64,000 nt of DNA from Heracleum sosnowskyi. Taxonomy: Eukaryota; Streptophyta; Magnoliopsida; Apiales; Apiaceae. Shown here piece by piece: positions 11,111 through 21,300 of this stretch (position 1 is the first letter of the stretch; every line of letters starts with the position of its first letter). The translations under genes and the position numbers were made by a program. The notes below the pieces were generated by a model that was given only the letters and a program-made list of their open reading frames with translations, did no database searches and was not told the origin of the DNA. The stretch covers positions 137,321,970-137,385,969 of the forward strand of contig CM061236.1 of NCBI GenBank assembly GCA_030848705.1, in the 5' to 3' direction.

Positions 11111-11340
11111 AATTTTTTTGGCAATTTCCGCCAAATTGTTTTACCAAAAACTTGAAATTACCGCGCACAACTAAAAAAGAATATAATTAAAATAATAAAA
11201 GAAAAACAATTACGGTAAAAACTCATTTACCCTCTGAAATAAATTAATAGATCTAAATTATCATTACGTTTCGATCGTCGAAAATATTATTTAAAAAAAA
11301 TTATTATGTTTATTTTTTTTTTAAAAAAAAAATTGTGCCA

Positions 11341-11915
11341 AAACCTATACCCTACCATTATCGGTAGGAAATAAGCTACAATTTCACGAAAAATTCAAAA
11401 ATTGCGCCTAAAACTAAAAATTCAAAAATTGCGCCCAAACCAAAAATTCAAAAATTTTGCTGAGAATCATAACCTACCATTATCGGTAGGAAATAAGCTA
11501 CAATTTCACGAAAAATTCAAAAATTGCGCCTAAAACTAAAAATTCAAAAATTGCGCCCAAACCAAAAATTCAAAAATTTTGCTGAGAATCATAACCTACC
11601 ATTATCGGTAGGAAATAAGCTACAATTTCCCGAAAAATTCAAAAATTGCGCTTAAAACTAAAAATTCAAAAATTGCGCCCAAACCAAAAATTCAAAATTT
11701 TCGCTGAAAATCATAACCTACCATTATCGGTAGGAAATAAGCTACAATTTTACGAAAAATTCAAAAATTGCGCCTAAAACTTAAAATTCAAAAATTGCGT
11801 CCAAACCAAAAATTCAAAAATTTCGCTGAGAATCATAACCTACCATTATCGGTAGGAAATAAGCTACAATTTTACGAAAAATTTAAAAATTGCGCCCAAA
11901 CGAAAAATTCAAAAA
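11341..11915. repeat. 122-bp tandem repeat (about 4.7 copies) with hairpin in each unit
   Basis: The phrase ATAACCTACCATTATCGG starts at 11469, 11591, 11713 and 11835, an exact 122-bp spacing, with a partial copy upstream at about 11349 and a shortened last unit. Each unit has a CCTACC-ATTATC-GGTAGG hairpin plus several AAAAATTCAAAAATTGCGC phrases. It lies inside the CACTA element. Confidence 0.9.
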
Positions 11916-12419
11916 TAATTTCCTCTTCTTATTACTTATAATACAATCATTTTTTTTTCTCATTTCACTTCAATTTTCTTCCCTCTCTTCATCTTCTTCT
12001 CTATATCTTTATCTTCATGCTTATTTTGTTATTTAATTCTTAATACTAATTCTTGCTTTTTATGTAAATTTTAGGTACTTGATGAAGATCCAAAGACAAT
12101 GATGTGGAAATAGAGAAAATGATTGTGAAGAAAATAATATGAAGATCCAAACGAAAAAGATGAAGATTTTGAAGATAATTAATTAAGCCTTGTAAATAAT
12201 TTTTGATTTGTAGTTTTGGTCCATAAGAACAACTTCTAATTTTGAATATTATGATTTATGTGTAAGGAATGTTTGAATTTTCATATACAATGAATGTTTG
12301 ATTATTTGTTATGTTTGTATACTTGTGAATTATATATCGATCTATTTTTTTATAATGATTTGAGCAATTTGTTAGATAGGAGAAGTAATGAAAGCTTTAT
12401 TTTTTTTGAAACAATTGTC

Positions 12420-12990
12420 TAGTAATTCCTACCACCTTCAAAGCATTTCCTACTGTCTTCATAACATTTCCTACCGTCTTCATAGCATTTCCTACCGTCT
12501 TCGTAACATTTTCCAGAATTGATGAATGCGGTAGGTTTTAACTAGTAGGAAATACTGAAGGTGGTAGGAATTGCTTGGTAGGAAATAGCTATTTTTATGT
12601 GCTTCTGTTATAAAACCTACCATTTTGGTGCCCCTTGAGTTGGTAGGAAATGCGTTGGTAGGATTTGGTTGGTAGGAAATAGTCCTTGACCGGGGTCAAA
12701 TGTGACCCCACAAAATGACGTGGCAGTGACCCCACATGTGACATGTGCATGACATGTCAACCTCGTGGCAAGTGACGTGTCGGGGTCCATCGCCATGTGG
12801 CCGTCGATGTGGCTGTTGATGTGGCTCGCCACATGGGCAGCCATTTGGCATGTGGGGCCGTTTAAGAAACAGACCACCAATTCCTACCATCACCAATTCC
12901 TACCATGTCGAATGGTAGGAATTGACACCAATTACTACCGATTGACCCCCAAAACCTACCATTTTCGTGGTAGGAAAAGGCGGTTTTTGG
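12420..12990. repeat. Right subterminal repeats of the CACTA element
   Basis: Several direct copies of a TTTCCTACCGTCTTC-like motif (about 12430-12510) are followed by many GGTAGGAAAT motifs up to the right terminus. Short ORFs here (both strands, 12617-12995) overlap these motifs and a GACATGT/GATGTGG-rich patch and are not credible genes. Confidence 0.75.
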
Positions 12991-13000
12991 TGTAGTGGAA

Positions 13001-13319
13001 CATCTAGTTATGACGACCATCACATATTGCGTCTACGTACAAGTAAACTGTATTTCGGAATTCAGAAGATATTATGATATTAGTTAGCAGAACTTGTTAT
13101 TATGTTACCTTCAGGCTTTAGCACATATCTAGGTTAACTCATTTGTTAAATGTTCCATAATGATGTACTGGAGAACGGAAAGATTGATATGATGCTTAAA
13201 TGAATGAAACTAAAATACAATCTGCGCTTCTCATGGTCTTAAACGGTTTGAAATTAAATTTTAACCAATTCTAACTACCTAGTAAAGTTAGAACACAAAA
13301 GAGAGGTGTTTGATATACC
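13001..13319. other. Intron-like flank of the SDH pseudogene, no gene seen
   Basis: AT-rich unique-looking sequence between the CACTA right end and the exon 2 relic. Exon 3 would be expected between exons 4 and 2 but I cannot find it here or in 9411-9563, so it was probably deleted. Confidence 0.4.
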
Positions 13320-13393
13320 TTAGACTTAGAGGTAGTGAACATCGCTCTACATCTAACAAATGATTTCATCCTAATTCTAACATCACAGAGGGC

Positions 13394-13857
13394 CTATATA
13401 TACATACAGAAACATCATTAAGAAGTACTTATTATTGCTAAACATGAAATGAAATTAAAACTAGAACAAGCATCCAAAGTTGAACCACATGGATTGGGTG
13501 TACTGTGTGTTCTGTCACTTTTGTGATGTGTGTTGGGGTCTCTATGAAAGCAACCAATCACAGCTTCCAACAAGGCCTTGAATCATGCATTGTCCTTTGG
13601 TAAACAACACTAGTACTATGGTTCACAAGACAGGAGTCCCAAGATAACCCAAAATGTGAAACACACAAGAAAAATGTCATTTATATTTTTTTTTTCTTGC
13701 AATGTTTTGCCAAACTAACAAAGTATACTATACTGACTCATAGCACTTTAATTTTTGCAGGCAATGGGCTAAAGGTACCAAAATAATTGGTGTCACACAG
13801 TGAGAAAACATATATGAAAAAGAAATGTAAAATGTGTGAGGTAATGTCTATGGTGTT
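13394..13857. other. Intergenic DNA between two divergent SDH pseudogenes, no gene seen
   Basis: AT-rich with a poly-T run near 13687. No exon 1 of the minus-strand pseudogene is recognisable here. Confidence 0.4.
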
Positions 13858-15355
13858 TAGGAGCACAAGATACAGAAAACATGGCTGCTTGATTTCGTGG
13901 TATGAAGCTCCTTGAAGTTCAACCATATCATCTCCCTGCTCTTGGTTCGTTCTCACACTCATATTAGTTATATGATTTTCGATTAGTATGTCACAAGATA
14001 AAATGTTGGAGGTAAAGTGTCAACCACACGTTGTAATATGATATTATTCCATTTCTAACATTTTTGTATCTCTGAACTCGATCAAGAACAGTTTTTAATG
14101 TGGGAATGTTATAGTTCATTTGATTAATCTGCTGCTCAACCAGGACTTGAGGTGCCAACTTTTCTTAAAGGGTTATTAACATTTCAACCCTCAAAGTTTT
14201 CAAGAAAATACACATCAGCCATTAAAGTAAAAAAAACATACTTTCGTACCCTTGAAGTTTGGCAATTGTACATCCGGACCCTTGAAATTATCTTTCAGAA
14301 TTTTTTTCCTATTTTACCCCCAACTTTGTTTTATGTGATTAAGATCTTAATTCGGTGTTGTTTTTTCTCTACTTGCACGTGTAACGAGACATCAGTGTCT
14401 AGGATCCCTCTATTATCTAGTGTACGATTTCGAAGTGGTTACATTAGTTGCAAGTGCAAAACGAGTTTTGAAAACATCTTCATTAACTTTTAACTTCTGA
14501 TTATTGTTAGTGGTGCTCTTAGATATTCTTTTCTAGTTATTGATCCATATCACATCCATAACTACTTTTCTGTATTTACTAGCTAATATTCATCCAAAAG
14601 ATCAGCATATTCATTCAAAATATCAGCAAATCGAATGTTGGGAGGATTATGAAACCAACTCAATATAAGGGTCAAGATGTACAAGTGCGCCATATTTTGA
14701 GGGCTGATGAGTACTGTTATGCAAATTTTGAGGGTCAAAATTGAAATTATGAGGGTAAAATTGGAAGAAAAATATGAAAAAATATGAAAAAGAGTTAGGA
14801 TATACAAATGCCAAACATTAAGGGTGTGGAAGTACGTTTTTTTATTTTGAGGGCTACTGTGTATTTTTGAGGAAACTTTGAGGGTCAAAATGTTAATAAC
14901 TCTTTCTTAAAAGGCCAATGGTTATCGGCCGTTGGTGTTTTGGCTCTAATGTAACTATTGTTTCTTTCGCAGATCAGGTTCACTTGATTTTACCTTTTAG
15001 ATTATTCAGTTGGTTAAAGAAAATTAAGAAGAATCACTTGGACAAATGAGACTTATTCTTGACTGTTGCTATTAGCCTTTGCTCTATTGGCTTTCCAATC
15101 TTGTAATTAGGTGTTCCATCCTGCCAATCTATGTTGAAAAATAGCAGAAACTACGAGCTTGGAAGAAGGTGCTATGTGCAAACACCTTGGTGTAAGAGTC
15201 CATGTTTGTCGTTGCGCTAATGATGGTCCAGAGACAAAAGTGATGATCATAGGGGTGGGACTAATACCCGGTAACTATGGTAGCTGATCGAGCTTTCAGA
15301 ACCCATAAAATCGTGGTGGCTGATGTTGATAATCTTCCTTTGCAACAGATACTGG
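13858..15355 (+). pseudogene. Second SDH-like pseudogene (plus strand), interrupted by a MULE-type MITE
   Basis: Plus-strand relics match exons of the intact genes. Exon 1 is at about 13858-13944 (frame DTENMAA, then a TGA, ending before a GT donor). The beginning of exon 3 is at about 14140-14160 and resumes after the MITE at about 14903-14940 (CAATGGTTATCGG). Exon 4 is at 15111-15355 (SLEEGAMC and GPETKVMIIG still readable). Several in-frame stops are present, and exons 5 and 6 are missing. The exon 4 relic ends about 40 bp before an inverted exon 4 relic of another copy. Confidence 0.8.
14170..14902. mobile_element. Mutator-like MITE (733 bp) with about 110-bp terminal inverted repeats
   Basis: The ends GGGTTATTAACATTTC and the inverse of GTTAATAACTC extend into imperfect inverted repeats of about 110 bp. 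A perfect 9-bp duplication TTTCTTAAA (14161-14169 and 14903-14911) flanks it, the size typical of Mutator superfamily elements. No transposase is present. The insertion lies in exon 3 of the plus-strand SDH pseudogene; removing it restores the exon alignment. Confidence 0.85.
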
Positions 15356-15395
15356 ACTAGATGATACAGTCAAGTATTCGACATCTATTCATGTT

Positions 15396-16326
15396 TCAGA
15401 ACTAACGTTAGCACGGCGACAAGCATGCACAGGAACGCTTAGAGGCTCACACATGCACCGTCTTCCAAAGTCACAATACCAGGAACTTCAAAAAACATAT
15501 CCGTTAAACGTATTACCTATAACCTATTATAGGAGAAATAAAAAGTTGTTTTCAGGACCCATGTTAATAGCACGGGGAAAGAAGTTGAAAACACATTTCT
15601 GCTGGATGTATCACATGTACTACAAGGGTAGTAAAGTAAGCAGCCTTAGCTCCTACAAAAATCAAAGAACGATAATTAGCTAAGCCTCAACATATTCTAT
15701 AAATTCAATGCATATTGTAGTCTATCAATGTAAAATTTTATGTGGAATACTAGTTATAGAGGCAAATGACAATCGCATCTTAACTCTCTGTAGTGCTTTT
15801 GTGGACTGTATTTTGTATTTAGACGATGTAACGAGACATTTGGAAAAAGCCAGTAGAAGCCACTAGTTAGCAACCTGATAACACACATCTCTGCAATTTC
15901 CTCAAGGAACAAAGGGCACATCATGGCAATTGACGCACATACAGATAGTGATATAGTTAGATGTCAAGTACTGATATATTTGAGAAGACAAATATAGGCC
16001 CGATGCTTAATGGATGAGCTCACTTGAGAAATAGACTTTGTTTAGATGCATTTCTAAAAAACTTTCTGGTTTTTTTTAAAAAATGAACTATCACTATTCA
16101 CACCCTCATAACAGATTTTAAAAAAAACACAATTAAGAGTGAAACAAAGAAAAGAGAGTAGTACTGGTACGCATGTGTAGGGATGATAATACCAGTTAGA
16201 CAAGAGCACCATGAAATGGGGCTATATGAATCAGTGAAGAACTTCACATCAGGGTTGGAACTCATTTGTATCAGGAATCCCGAGTTAAGAGCTACATGAT
16301 CACTGGATTCCGGATAGTTAGATCAT
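15396..16326 (-). pseudogene. Third SDH-like pseudogene (minus strand), exons 3 and 4 only
   Basis: Exon 4 relic at 15516-15396, beginning after an acceptor-like site in the same position as in the intact gene, and exon 3 relic at about 16326-16191. Both are recognisable by alignment with the intact minus-strand copy (for example the complement of CACGGCGACAAGCATGCACA). They carry indels and no open frame. It is truncated at exon 4, where it abuts the inverted exon 4 relic of the plus-strand pseudogene. Confidence 0.7.
15517..16190. other. Intron-like sequence of the third SDH pseudogene, no gene seen
   Basis: AT-rich, with a short 76-codon plus frame that overlaps the inverted exon 4 relic and is not credible as a gene. 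Confidence 0.35.
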
Positions 16327-16749
16327 AGCTAAATTTTTAAATCTCTAAGCACCTATGTTTGTTAAACACTTTTCAGGACCCTTGCTGGGGAAACTGCTGC
16401 TCTAGGATAATATGCACATGATGGATTAAACACTCTATTAAGTTATACAGAAAAGCCCACCACATGTTGCATAAATTTTCGACTCTTGTTGACTTGATGG
16501 ATTTAGAGCTACCTGCTAATTTACAGTAATATAACATACATAATTATGCAAGGATAATCACTTTCAAAGAAAACAGATTTCATTTCAATTGCAGTCTGTA
16601 CTTGAAAATAAAACCAAATTAAGGAGCAGTCGAAGGCATAGTACTTGAGAAAGCAGCAAGGTATATATTATTAGCTTCCTATAAGGATGAGCAACGACTA
16701 TTCTCAAACACAACAGAGGACTGCACGGTGATTTCCTTCACAGTTAACC

Positions 16750-19700
16750 CTACAAATTGAACATGACCTTAATGGCACTCCCACCACGAGCACTGATCTC
16801 AAAGGCTTCTTCAATTTCTTTTTGAGAGAACCCAAATCTGTGGGTTATAAGAGGCTTCACGTCGATTTTACCACTTTGAAGAAACTCGAGGCACAGAGGC
16901 CATGTGTTCTTGTAGCGGAAGACTCCTAACACATCAACTTCCCTAAATTCATTTGTAAGAAATGTTTGATTACTATCAAACTGAGAAAACACATTTAAGG
17001 CAGCTAAAGAATGTTGAAAAAAATATATGATAACAAATGAATGGATTTGGACTTCGAAATCAGTCAAACAAGACTGCAAAAGTAGCCATGACATCAGAGC
17101 TATACTATGCAAGAGAACACGGTAACATACCTAGCTGCAGCTGGAGTGAGTGGGACATTCATCACACCATGACCCATTCCCACAAGGCAAACATTTCCTC
17201 CTGATCGAGTGGCACGTAATGCCGTTGACATTGTTTTGGTGAAGCCAGCACAATCAAAAGTCACATCAACTCCGACCTCCATAAGCTTGTGAATCTGTTC
17301 AACTTCTTCGGTAATATCCTGTAAAACAAATTGCAGCCTGTACTTAGGAAAGCAAATCATAAAAAATCTTAATGAAGCATTTAGTTTAGTGTACAGAAAA
17401 GAGCTACTGCCCCTAACAGAAATTGAATTTTTTTAATCCCATAATGTCAAATGTTTGCGCTCTATCATACTTGTTCTAAATTTAAGACTTGCAACGGATC
17501 ATATACACTTTTACTTAACGAGAAGCTTATTTTAAACATATATACTGTTCAATTTAAATGTATCGATAATATTTGTTAAAGATATAAACAGAAACCTGAA
17601 TATCAGTTGACACTTTGACAACTGCATCAGCACCGAGCTCCTTCCCAACAGATAGACGATAATCATCTACGTCAACAAGCATAATTCGAGGGGCACCAAA
17701 AGCACGTGCTGCAAGCATTGTGACTAAACCGATAGGTCCTGCTCCCATTATCAATATATTTGTTTCAGGCCCAACCTTGGCTCGGCGACAGGCATGCACA
17801 CCAACGCTTAAAGGCTCACACATTGCGCCTTCTTCCAAACTCACATTATCAGGAAGTTTAAAACATAAATCTGCAGGATGTATTACCTGTTACAGGACAA
17901 AAGGACGAAATGTAGCGTTAGCCATGTTACAACATAATCTACACATTTTTAAAAGGATTTTGGCATGATTTCCGTAAGATATTTGCACGTTTTTTGTAAG
18001 ATATTTGCATGATTTTTGCCTTGGAACAAGATGTTAGAAAATGGGAATTTCAAGACCTAATTTAGATAGGCTCTTGATGTAATTTCTGGAAACTTATGAT
18101 TGGAACTTGTTCCTTACTACGAGGAGTTAAAGTTTCGTGTTTGGATCTAAGATATTTTCTTAGTGGAATTCATAAATATATTGAGGCAAAGTTGTTTGCT
18201 TGAAATGGGTTATGTGAATTTTGTCCCACATTGATATTGTAAAGAAAGATATTGAGTTTATATAGCATCTTGTGTTAGTGTTTTTTACAACTACTAGCAT
18301 AAGTGAAATAGTGGTGTTTATATCCCTCGACCAAAGTGGAATGCTTGTACGGTCTGGTGCTTGTGAGAACTTTATGTATCTTTTTATTACAAATTTATTC
18401 ATTTATTTTGATTATTTAATTACGACGCACTAAGTGGGGTGATAGTTTCTTCGAGAACAGTCGTGTCTTCTCGAAAATTCGGCAACTCAGCTGTTTCATT
18501 TCTTAAAGCGACTTTATAGTTAAGTTTTTCTTTTCATTCTCTTTTATATTGCTATTACTTATTATTATTGTCTTGTTTTCGTGTTTGTTTTGCATGTTCT
18601 TGAATTTGCGATATACTATAGAATATAATTGCCTATTGTTGCTATTATCTCCGACACAAGACGGGAGATAAATCAAAAATGAAACAAAGACCTTTAGTAG
18701 CACTTGCACACATGCGTATGCATAAGAATACCTGGTTGGCAAGAGCTCCATGAATCGGGGGTGTAGCAAAGAACTTCATGTCCGGGCATAAATTGTAACT
18801 GCCTTGCTTGCATTGGTTACATCTCCAACAACTTATCCCAGGTTCAAGAGCTACACGATCGCCGGACACCAGATCTTTCACTTCACTTCCAACTTCCTCA
18901 ATAACACCAGCACACTCATGACCAATTACCATGGGTTCTTTAACAACAAAATCTGCACATCTCATAGCCTGAAATGGTGCAAAATCAGATTGACTAGTTA
19001 TGAAATCCCAGAAGAATACTTGATGAATCAATAAACTACCTTAAATCTATGCACACAGTAGATTTTACATAGAGTTAAGCATGATTGACTGCCTATGACT
19101 TTTTTATGAAAACTATCTATAAACCATCAATAATTTTAAAAAACTTTTAAAAATGATGATAAACCAATTACTTTTTAGGCTTATTAAAATATTGAATCTC
19201 AAAGTTTGTCGAATTGTACACATGAAGCCTTGAAGAAAATTTCCTTATCTTTTTAACCCTTTTAAGTGTGATGTTTGTACTTTTTAACCCTTTTAAGGGC
19301 AAAAATGTACAACAATGAAATCTTTAAGAGGTATTACTCGAAGTAGATTGCTCTAATGTAGAGCCGACATTTTTATATGCAATTCGACACAATATGAAAA
19401 GGTGTACCAACACCAAAGTACATGATATGTTTATGTATAACTATGTTTCTATAGAAATGGTAACATATTCCCTCCGTCCTATTTTAGTTGTCCACTTTGA
19501 CTTTTGCATGTATGCTAAGGTGCATTGACCACATAGTTCCACAAATTATTGTTTTAATTTTGTTTCGAAGTGAAAGTTCAAATATTAATTTTTTTATTTG
19601 AAAAAGGAAAATGACCGCAATTGATTCTAAAAAGGGGCTAAAAACAAACCTTGTACTTCAAGGGTAAAAAGCTACAAAAAATTTCTTCCAAGTCTTTATG

Positions 19701-20114
19701 TGTACAAACTGACAGACTTTGAGGATCACAATGTTAATAAGCCTACTTTGTATTATAATAAAAGGTCAACTAGAACACTGAAGAGTATGCATCCTCAAAG
19801 TAAAGCTACAACAGAAAAAGAGAGAAAGTTGGGATAATACCTTGAGGTAATGAACATCACTGCCACAAATACCAACAGATTTCATCCTGATTCTAACATC
19901 ATGAGGCCCTATACACAATATACAAGAAATAAGCTAAAAAGCAAACTGAATGAATCAAAAAACTGGTACAAAAAGAAATAGTGAGTGGTCTAAGAAACTG
20001 ACCAAGAGCAGGGAGCTTAAAAGGCTGAATCTTCAGATTATCGATACCAACAAGCCAAGCTGCCATGTTCTCTTCTTCACCAGAACCATAACGCTCATTT
20101 CCTCCCTTACCCAT
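16750..20114 (-). CDS. SDH: NAD-dependent sorbitol / L-idonate dehydrogenase-like protein, 362 aa, six exons
   Basis: CDS is complement(join(16750..16942, 17131..17318, 17596..17886, 18732..18968, 19841..19908, 20003..20114)), 1089 nt, with GT-AG introns throughout and a continuous frame. It belongs to the zinc-dependent medium-chain dehydrogenases that oxidise sorbitol and related polyols with NAD in the cytosol; plant members include L-idonate dehydrogenases. Catalytic-zinc ligands fit C52 (GICGSD) and H77-E78 (GHEC). The structural-zinc cysteines are C107, C110, C113 and C121. The Rossmann loop is GAGPIG (187-192), with D211 in the VDVDD strand end favouring NAD over NADP. The start is the only ATG ahead of the conserved ENMAAWL segment, and the length is usual for plant SDH. 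A TATA-like ATATATAG lies about 35 bp upstream of the ATG, so the leader would be very short or another start site is used. Exact substrate cannot be told. Confidence 0.92.
18223..18264 (+). promoter_or_regulatory. snRNA-promoter-like USE plus TATA pair inside an SDH intron
   Basis: GTCCCACATTG (18223-18233) is followed 23 bp later by TTTATATA (18257-18264). Plant snRNA genes use an upstream element of the type TCCCACATCG with a TATA box; the shorter spacing of about 23-24 bp is that of RNA polymerase III genes. No known snRNA follows. A T-run comes after about 20 bp. Could be a chance match or a retroelement promoter relic. Confidence 0.25.
19178..19743. mobile_element. Mutator-like MITE (566 bp) in intron 2 of the intact minus-strand SDH gene
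   Basis: The ends GGCTTATTAAAATATTG and the inverse of CAATGTTAATAAGCC form imperfect inverted repeats of about 50 bp. They are related to the ends of the 14170-14902 element. Flanks TACTTTTTA (19169-19177) and TACTTTGTA (19744-19752) match at 8 of 9 positions, as expected for an aged 9-bp duplication. A Stowaway-like end (TTCCCTCCGTCCTATTT at about 19468) appears nested inside. There is no coding capacity. Confidence 0.75.
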
Positions 20115-20672
20115 CTTTTGTTTGTTGATCTTGGTGTGTGTGTCTGACTATATATTTCAATGATTTCAAGAGTATACAATTTATAATGGTAACGCAAGCT
20201 TATTCAGTGGATAAAGACATATGGAATAAGCATACTAACAAATTACAGTGATAGGTACTTTATTAATTGGATAAGACATGTATGTTTTTACTTTTTTTAC
20301 TGTACTCCGAAAAGAGACTAAAGTCATTGCAATGCGTTACAGAGAGAGTATCTAATGACTGACAGTTGAGTCATCAGTGGACAGCGGCGACAAATATGGA
20401 GCCCTTGACAAATAATCAAAACAACTTTCCAACTTTGCTCACTCATCAGCCACTTTCACCGTTTAGATAAACATTATCTTGTAGGGCAGGGCTAGATACA
20501 CAAAATTGGGTATAAAAATAGAATTTTTTGATTGATATTGTTGGTGTCAATATGGGAAATCCACTTATTATTACAACAAATCAGAATTTATTACATATAT
20601 TTAACAAAAAAATTGGAAATTAATTTGATACCAATAGCATTTTTCTATCTTGTATACGAATAATGATAGTGC
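20115..20672. other. Upstream region of the minus-strand SDH gene, no gene seen
   Basis: AT-rich. It contains the likely promoter of the minus-strand SDH gene next to its ATG. No other feature can be supported. Confidence 0.4.
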
Positions 20673-21092
20673 ATACTGGACAAGATTCCACAGCTAGTAG
20701 GCTTTCTCTGAATTTTATCTCCAAAAAGTTCTTTTTATAAAGTTGTTGCTAAAATACTTTCTTTAAAAAATAAAAAATTTTGAAAAGTATAATTATGCAA
20801 TCAAAGCACTTGAAATTATATGCCAACTATTATTTTGAAGTTCTTTATAATTAACATTAGCGTTTTACCCGTTCTACGCACCTTATTGGACAAGATTCGG
20901 CAGCTAGTAGGCTTTCTCTGAATTTTATCTCCAAAAAGTTCTTTTTATAAAGTTGTTGCTAAAATACTTTCTTTAAAAAATAAAAAAAATTAAAAAGTAT
21001 AATTATGGAATCAAAGCACTTGAAATTATATGCCAACTATTATTTTGAAGTTCTTTATAATTAACATTAGTGTTTTACCCGTTCTACGCACC
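20673..21092. repeat. Tandem duplication of a 210-bp unit
   Basis: The unit (core ACAAGATTC...GCTAGTAGGCTTTCTCTG, ending CCGTTCTACGCACC) occurs twice head to tail, 20673-20882 and 20883-21092, with few differences by eye. The right copy runs straight into a longer dispersed repeat also present at about 47186-47400. Confidence 0.85.
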
Positions 21093-21300
21093 GAAAGCCC
21101 TCATCTTTAAAATTTTTAAACTAATTATAAACATATTATATAACGGATCTCATATTAAGTTTTTTTTCACATTTTTTTACTAAAATTTCATGTTGTTACG
21201 ACAGAAAATGTAGTTAAAGTGTTATTTATCCAAATAAACATGCATGTATTAATAAATATAAATTATATTGGTTGCTAAGAAAATAAATATTTATAATTAA
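21070..21300. repeat. Dispersed AT-rich repeat, copy 1
   Basis: Shares a long block with 47186-47400, including GTTACGACA, GTGTTATTTATCCAAATA and CATGCATGTATTAATAAAT in the same order and spacing. No terminal repeats or duplications could be fixed, so the element class is unknown. Confidence 0.65.

Larger units (their letters stand above)
9564..12997. mobile_element. Non-autonomous CACTA (En/Spm-type) DNA transposon
   Basis: The ends are CACTACACCAAAAACGGCC and its inverted copy, flanked by the 3-bp duplication GAA (9561-9563 and 12998-13000), which is diagnostic of CACTA elements. Subterminal regions are packed with CCTACCA/TGGTAGG motifs in both orientations, many as hairpins. No transposase is recognisable. 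A short acidic frame after a possible splice acceptor (about 12075-12183) could be a relic of an element gene. It lies inside a dehydrogenase pseudogene, between the exon 4 and exon 2 pieces. Confidence 0.92.
2320..13393 (-). pseudogene. Sorbitol dehydrogenase-like pseudogene split by an LTR element and a CACTA element
   Basis: Minus-strand pieces align by eye with the exons of the intact gene at 16750-20114. Exon 2 is at about 13393-13320, exon 4 at 9410-9132, exon 5 at about 8823-8655, and exon 6 in two halves (about 8571-8448 and 2396-2320). Exons 1 and 3 are not found. The two exon 6 halves rejoin exactly once the 2397-8442 insertion and one copy of AATCC are removed. Independent damage includes in-frame stops in exon 5 (after PEVE) and exon 6 (after EEAF), a frameshift near the end of exon 4, and loss of a glycine in the dinucleotide-binding loop (GARPVG instead of GAGPIG). 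The copy was therefore probably dead before or soon after the insertions. Confidence 0.85.

Noticed and set aside
12617..12995. Small ORFs near the CACTA right end
   Set aside because: They consist of subterminal GGTAGGAAAT and GACATGT repeats, on both strands at once.
15453..15683. 76-aa plus-strand ORF
   Set aside because: Overlaps an antisense SDH exon 4 relic and intron-like sequence.
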